DNA from: Pseudomonadota bacterium
Lineage (GTDB): Bacteria; Pseudomonadota; Alphaproteobacteria; Rhizobiales; Phreatobacteraceae
Length of the DNA: 56,787 bases
Assembly: GCA_020161695.1 (NCBI GenBank)
Contig: JAIUOO010000028.1
Coordinates: 1 to 56,787, forward strand
Reading direction: 5' to 3'
Below the pieces are notes generated by a model that worked only from the letters and a program-made list of their open reading frames with translations, made no database searches and had not been told where the DNA came from. Positions 53,413 to 56,787 of the stretch are shown here, piece by piece (within the stretch, counting starts at the first letter, position 1; each line of letters begins with the position of its first letter). The position numbers and the translations under genes are program-made.

Positions 53413-54015
53413 GTGAGACAGGGCAATTCGACCGACGGTTATGCCGAGAAGGCGGACAAGCTCGCCGCCCAGTATGAAAGCGTGACCTTCGAACAGGTCC
53501 ACGCGGCGATCCTTGCCCATCTGCCGCCGCCGGGTCGCGCTCTCGACATCGGCGCGGGAACCGGCCGCGACGCGGCGGCGCTGGCATCGCGCGGTTTCGC
53601 GGTGACCGCGGTCGAGCCGACGGCGGAACTGCGCGCCCATGGCCACAGGCTGCATGCCGGCCGTGGCATTGCCTGGATCGACGACATGCTGCCCGACCTT
53701 GTGGCCGTGATGGCGCTCGGTGAGCGGTTCGATGCGATCTTCCTGACCGCCGTCTGGATGCATCTCGGCGCCGGCGAGCGGACGCGCGCCATGGCGAACC
53801 TCGCTGCGCTGGCCGCGCCCGGCGGCCGGCTGTTCATGACGCTTCGCCACGGCCCCGTGCCGCCGGGCCGCCAGATGTTCGACGTGTCGGGGGAGGAAAC
53901 GGCCGCGCTCGCCGCCGGCCATGGCTTCGCCGCGCGCCACATGGCCAGCTATCCGGACATGCTGGGCCGCTCCGACATTTCCTGGACCGCGCTGGTGCTC
54001 GACGCGCCGCCCTGA
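53413..54015 (+). CDS. Class I SAM-dependent methyltransferase
   Basis: A 200-residue protein. The GTG at 53413 (GAAGG eight bases upstream) is preferred; the open frame runs back to 53293 through the terminator and is not coding there. Motif I, the SAM site, is ALDIGAGTGRDAAALASRGF, followed by VTAVEPTAELR. The later DAIFLTAVWMHLGAGERTRA and LAAPGGRLFMTLRHGP are typical of methyltransferase-11/25 domains. The N-terminus (DGYAEKADKLAAQYESVTFE) resembles small-molecule methyltransferases. Substrate unknown. Confidence 0.85.
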   Translation: MRQGNSTDGYAEKADKLAAQYESVTFEQVHAAILAHLPPPGRALDIGAGTGRDAAALASRGFAVTAVEPTAELRAHGHRLHAGRGIAWIDDMLPDLVAVMALGERFDAIFLTAVWMHLGAGERTRAMANLAALAAPGGRLFMTLRHGPVPPGRQMFDVSGEETAALAAGHGFAARHMASYPDMLGRSDISWTALVLDAPP

Positions 54016-54116
54016 CGCGCCGGTTGGAGGAAACGTCGGTCCTTGCGCGGGATGAGACGACAGGCAGCAGCGTCTGCTGCCAATCTGGCGCCTTGTCCAT
54101 CCGGGGAACAGGTTCC

Positions 54117-54617
54117 ATGCGCGCCGTCGTCACTGCCTTGCTCGCAACCCTTGCCGCCGTCTGTCTCGCCGCTCTTCCAGCTGCCGCCGCGACCTACGAG
54201 CTCGGTTCGCCGGCCATCGCCCAGGTCACGCTGCCTGATGCCTGGTCGCCGACCGTCACCGAGCGCGGGGTGGAGGCCACCAGCGCCGACGACGAGATCT
54301 ATGTCGCCGTCCGGCCCGCCAGCGCCGCGAATGTCGAGGATGCTGTGAAGCAGACCCTGTCCTACCTCGTGGAGCAGGGCGTCAGGATCGATGCATCGAC
54401 CCAGCGCCAGAGTGCCGGCCAGATCAACGGCATCGAGGCCGTCAGCCTGGCCTATTCCGGCAAGGACGAGGACGACGAGAACATCGAGATCAGTGTTTCC
54501 GTTTTCGTCGTCAGCCCCTCGGCCGCGGTCGTCCTGACCTATTGGGGCTCCAAGGACGGCGAGCAGACCTATGGCGCGGAACTGCGGGGCATCCTGCAGA
54601 GCCTCCAGCGCAAGTGA
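54117..54617 (+). CDS. Secreted protein of unknown function
   Basis: A 166-residue protein. The ATG at 54117 (GGGGAACAGG upstream) starts a signal peptide MRAVVTALLATLAAVCLAAL ending AAAA. The mature domain, about 140 residues, begins TYELGSPAIAQVTLPDAWSP and includes VEATSADDEIYVAVRPASA, then a helix VEDAVKQTLSYLVEQGVRID and strands VSVFVVSPSAAVVLTYWGS. The pattern resembles small periplasmic proteins with a PsbP/Mog1-like alpha/beta fold, but I cannot name a family. It converges on the gene at 54633-56114 with a 15-base gap. Confidence 0.7.
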   Translation: MRAVVTALLATLAAVCLAALPAAAATYELGSPAIAQVTLPDAWSPTVTERGVEATSADDEIYVAVRPASAANVEDAVKQTLSYLVEQGVRIDASTQRQSAGQINGIEAVSLAYSGKDEDDENIEISVSVFVVSPSAAVVLTYWGSKDGEQTYGAELRGILQSLQRK

Positions 54618-54632
54618 CGGCGCGCCGGCGGA

Positions 54633-56114
54633 TCACTCGCCGGCCAGGAAATAGTGCAGCGTGCCGTCCGGCCCGATGCCGAGCCGCCAGAACACCCAGG
54701 CGTTCAGCGTGCGCATGTCGCGCACGTCCTGCGCCGTCATCAGCCGGTAGAGATCGACCGATTGCTGCGGCGTCAGGTTGGCCAGCGGCACATGGGCGAG
54801 ATAGGGCCAGACATACATTTCCTGCGGCGTGCCCTTGTTGATCAGGGCAGGCGGCAGGTCGAGGATGTTGAGCAGGATCGCCAGGATCTCGTGGCCGTTG
54901 CCGTCGCCCGAGGCCTGTTTCCAGAACGCTATGGGGTCGCGCTCGCCGCCGCGTGCGAAGACCGGCATCGTTTCGTTCGTCTGGAACACGATGCCGAGGC
55001 GCTCGATGTTCCCGGATTTCGCCGCGAGGATCAGTTTCTCGCGCATCGACCCGACCCGCTCGCGCAGGTCCTCGTTGTCGGGCAGCAGGTCGACGGATGC
55101 CGGCGGCCGCGGCGCGGGTCGGGGCGGCGTCTGCGCCTGCTGGGCAGGTCGCGGCTGGGCCGGGGAGGGAGCTGTCTGCGCGGGAGACGACGGGGCAGGA
55201 GGCGCCTGAACCTGGGGCGCCTGCGCGGCGCCCGCCGGGGCATCGCCCGCGCGCGGCGTCACGTCGCGCAGCACCTTCACGCGTTTTGGTCGCAGCTCGA
55301 CGAACAGCACGCGCCCCTTGTCGTCGAGCATCAGCACGTTCTCGGTGCCGGGGATTCGCACCGTGCGCGCGTGCAGTCGAACGCCCTCGATGAACCACTT
55401 CGCGCCGGTGTTCAGCTCCATCACCTTCAGCTGCGTGGCCTCGCCGTCTTTCGTCGGTCCCAGGTCGCCGATGACGAGCGTGCCCACGAGTCGAGCCGAC
55501 GAGAACCCGAGCTCGCGCGTCTTGCTGCCATCGGTGCGAATCACGTCGAACCCACAGCCGTGCTGGAAGAGCAGCCAGTTCTGATCATCCGAGATGGCTG
55601 AAGGAACGGCGTTGCCGGTGTGACAGCGCCTGTCCTCGGGCGGCTCGACCGACAGCGGCCGGGCCGTGCCTTCGACGAGGTCGGCGACCTGCAGAGAACC
55701 CTCGGCCGCGACGAACGCGAGCTGCGTGTTCGAGACGATGAACGGAGCGTTCGGCAACAGCGTGAGCCCCCTCGCGAGCGTGGCCTTGCCGTCCTTCGAG
55801 GCCAGCGGGTGCCGCGTGAACGCCGTGTCGAACGTGACGACGAACTTCGAGTCGGGCGTGACGGCGAAGCGCGCTCCGGGAGCCGCGAGCGTGACGGGCG
55901 CTCCACCCTCGAGCGAACGCACGACCAGGCCCGCGGCCTCCATCGAGAAGACCCACCGGCCGTCGGGAGAGAGCGCGTGCTGGCTGACGCTCTGACTCAG
56001 CGTCTTCGGCGGCGGTCCCTCGACGGCGCCCGTGTCATCGCTCGCGAACACCGTGATGGCCGGAGCAGCGTGAACCGTGAACGAAGTCACCAGCAACAGG
56101 AGTGCGCTGCGCAT
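54633..56114 (-). CDS. Hybrid frame: foreign beta-propeller-like N-terminus joined to an alphaproteobacterial C-terminal domain
   Basis: A 493-residue open frame from the ATG at 56114. Residues 1-283 have a signal peptide (MRSALLLLVTSFTVHA) and WD40/beta-propeller-like repeats (HALSPDGRWVFSME, FAVTPDSKFVVTFD, AISDDQNWLLFQHG, LMLDDKGRVLFVE). Their codon style recalls myxobacteria. Residues 284-340 are Pro/Ala/Gln-rich. Residues 341-493 (SVDLLPDNEDLRERVGSMRE, ending LGIGPDGTLHYFLAGE) form a domain I associate with secreted alphaproteobacterial proteins that normally have only a short Pro-rich N-terminus after their own signal peptide. The change lies at about 55200-55270. Either two genomes are joined in assembly or this is a real fusion by transfer. 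Confidence 0.55.
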   Translation of the reverse strand: MRSALLLLVTSFTVHAAPAITVFASDDTGAVEGPPPKTLSQSVSQHALSPDGRWVFSMEAAGLVVRSLEGGAPVTLAAPGARFAVTPDSKFVVTFDTAFTRHPLASKDGKATLARGLTLLPNAPFIVSNTQLAFVAAEGSLQVADLVEGTARPLSVEPPEDRRCHTGNAVPSAISDDQNWLLFQHGCGFDVIRTDGSKTRELGFSSARLVGTLVIGDLGPTKDGEATQLKVMELNTGAKWFIEGVRLHARTVRIPGTENVLMLDDKGRVLFVELRPKRVKVLRDVTPRAGDAPAGAAQAPQVQAPPAPSSPAQTAPSPAQPRPAQQAQTPPRPAPRPPASVDLLPDNEDLRERVGSMREKLILAAKSGNIERLGIVFQTNETMPVFARGGERDPIAFWKQASGDGNGHEILAILLNILDLPPALINKGTPQEMYVWPYLAHVPLANLTPQQSVDLYRLMTAQDVRDMRTLNAWVFWRLGIGPDGTLHYFLAGE

Positions 56115-56153
56115 CGTGACAGCACACCTCAGACGGTCAGACCGTTCCACCAC

Positions 56154-56231
56154 TCACGCAGCAGCTCTCTTCAGCCAGAAGAGACCCAGCAGCATGAGCA
56201 CCGGCAACAGGAGCATCTGGAGGTCAGTCAC
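56154..56231 (-). CDS. Possible 25-residue hydrophobic peptide
   Basis: A GTG at 56231 opens VTDLQMLLLPVLMLLGLF and ends WLKRAAA. It overlaps the end of the PIN-domain gene by eight bases and is one hydrophobic helix with a basic end. No ribosome-binding site is convincing. It may be chance. Confidence 0.2.
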   Translation of the reverse strand: MTDLQMLLLPVLMLLGLFWLKRAAA

Positions 56232-56649
56232 GTTCTGTCCACGGGTCGACGAGCTCGAGATTGCACCCCTCCAAGTCACGAACGTTGCGGGTCGCGAGCG
56301 TGGCGGCGTGCGTGAACGCGATGGCTGCAATCTGCGCGTCGAGCTGGCTGATGGGTCTTCCCGCAGCGCGCCGCTCCGAGACGATGCGCGCGTAGGCAGG
56401 CGCGACCTGACTGTCGAACGGGAGCACTCGACCGCGAAAGTCCTCGCTGATGATTCCGTCAACCACGCGCTCGAGGGCTCTGCGTCTGCGTCCATCGGGA
56501 ATCAACGCAACGCCGTACCTGAGCTCAGCCTCGGTGATGGCCGTGAGGAAGACGTCGGTTGGCGTCTGGAGCGCCAGCCACGTCGTCACCGTCGGCGCTG
56601 GCCCCGGGCGCATCAGCTCCGAGAGGACATTGGTGTCGAGAACGAGCAC
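56224..56649 (-). CDS. PIN-domain ribonuclease toxin (FitB/VapC family)
   Basis: A 141-residue VapC-type toxin. The GTG at 56649 lies one base after the stop codon of the antitoxin gene and gives VLVLDTNVLSELMRPGPAPT. The acidic metal-binding residues of the PIN fold are in place: Asp5 in LDTNV, Glu41 in ITEAELRYG, Asp104 in SQLDAQIAA and Asp125 in ATRNVRDLEG. Its likely role is Mg2+-dependent RNA cleavage restrained by the upstream antitoxin. Wording (LSELMRP, TEAELRYGVALIPDGRRR) is the FitB subgroup. It lies in the terminal segment whose codon style differs from the rest of the window. Confidence 0.92.
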   Translation of the reverse strand: MLVLDTNVLSELMRPGPAPTVTTWLALQTPTDVFLTAITEAELRYGVALIPDGRRRRALERVVDGIISEDFRGRVLPFDSQVAPAYARIVSERRAAGRPISQLDAQIAAIAFTHAATLATRNVRDLEGCNLELVDPWTERD

Positions 56650-56650
56650 G

Positions 56651-56787
56651 TCAGTCGACCAGCGGCGGTTCGCGAACCGGCTCACGTGCTGGGAGTTCGA
56701 GCTCGACGCCACCGAGCCCCGCGACGCGCGCACGAATCGACGCAGCGAGGTCAGTGCCAGCCTGCCCCTCACTCACCGCCTCGCGCA
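56651..56787 (-). CDS. FitA/VapB-type antitoxin, N-terminus cut by window edge
   Basis: The last 45 codons of a gene ending TGA at 56653-56651, one base before the toxin start. The readable part includes AASIRARVAGLGGVELELPA and ends REPPLVD, matching the acidic, Pro-rich toxin-binding tail of FitA-like plasmid-stability antitoxins. The DNA-binding ribbon-helix-helix would lie beyond the window. Gene order antitoxin-toxin with a one-base gap is typical. Confidence 0.75.
   Translation of the reverse strand, partial: REAVSEGQAGTDLAASIRARVAGLGGVELELPAREPVREPPLVD

Overview
The window is a 56.8 kb, GC-rich stretch of an alphaproteobacterial chromosome, most likely from the order Hyphomicrobiales (Rhizobiales). 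Supporting signs are the mdh-sucCD-sucAB-lpd order, sdhCDA beside zapE and mdh, ilvB/ilvH/ilvC close to pdxJ, priA next to xerC, ygfZ next to a dihydroorotase, Bug-type solute-binding proteins, and several families of dispersed palindromic repeats of the kind common in rhizobial genomes. I cannot name the genus. No rRNA, tRNA, CRISPR array or prophage is visible.

Layout. 1-3.1 kb: a nitrate/sulfonate/thiamine-precursor-type ABC importer, with its binding protein cut by the window edge, interrupted by an oppositely oriented periplasmic cupin. 3.3-9.3 kb: a branched-chain amino acid block on the minus strand (ilvB, an Asp/Glu-type racemase, ilvH, pdxJ, a TetR regulator with an operator-like palindrome, ilvC). 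ilvB is preceded by a 15-codon leader peptide containing Ile-Leu-Ile-Val in a row and by an attenuator hairpin. 9.6-10.4 kb: a GNAT acetyltransferase followed by a YjhX (TopAI)-like protein, possibly a toxin-antitoxin pair. 10.4-22.3 kb: mixed metabolic genes (hydrolase, ChaN-like protein, Bcr/CflA efflux, two Bug binding proteins, aldo/keto reductase, glutaminase, yacG, maf, mesaconyl-CoA hydratase-like, tenA) separated by repeat elements.

22.4-26.5 kb holds the most interesting system. It comprises an ECF sigma factor, a transmembrane anti-sigma factor overlapping it, a secreted subtilase, and a small secreted poly-glycine protein. I find the same bipartite promoter, TGAACC-N16-CGAC with identical spacing, upstream of the sigma gene, of this poly-Gly gene, and of a second related poly-Gly gene 23 kb away at 49.8 kb. 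The periplasmic part of the anti-sigma factor also resembles by eye the I9-like propeptide of the adjacent subtilase, which suggests a protease-coupled signalling circuit.

26.6-38.2 kb: priA, bfd, bfr (with an Irr/ICE-like site), xerC, a membrane protein, a NodU/CmcH-type carbamoyltransferase, sdhC-sdhD-sdhA (no sdhB beside it), zapE and a TetR regulator. 38.6-49.6 kb: the TCA-cycle run mdh, sucC, a small membrane protein, sucD, sucA, sucB, an SDR, lpd. sucC carries an in-frame tail of about 185 Lys/Ala/Pro-rich residues like histone H1/AlgP, with an internal ribosome-binding site and start codon inside it. GC-rich hairpins sit between sucC and the small membrane-protein gene and in the next three intercistronic gaps of known suc genes. 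50-54.6 kb: ygfZ, dihydroorotase, an outer-membrane beta-barrel protein, a methyltransferase and a secreted protein.

The last 1.5 kb (from about 55.25 kb) looks foreign. A beta-propeller-like protein and a FitAB/VapBC toxin-antitoxin pair have a codon style that I read as myxobacteria-like. The junction lies inside one open frame whose C-terminal half is alphaproteobacterial in character, so it is either an assembly chimera or a horizontal fusion.
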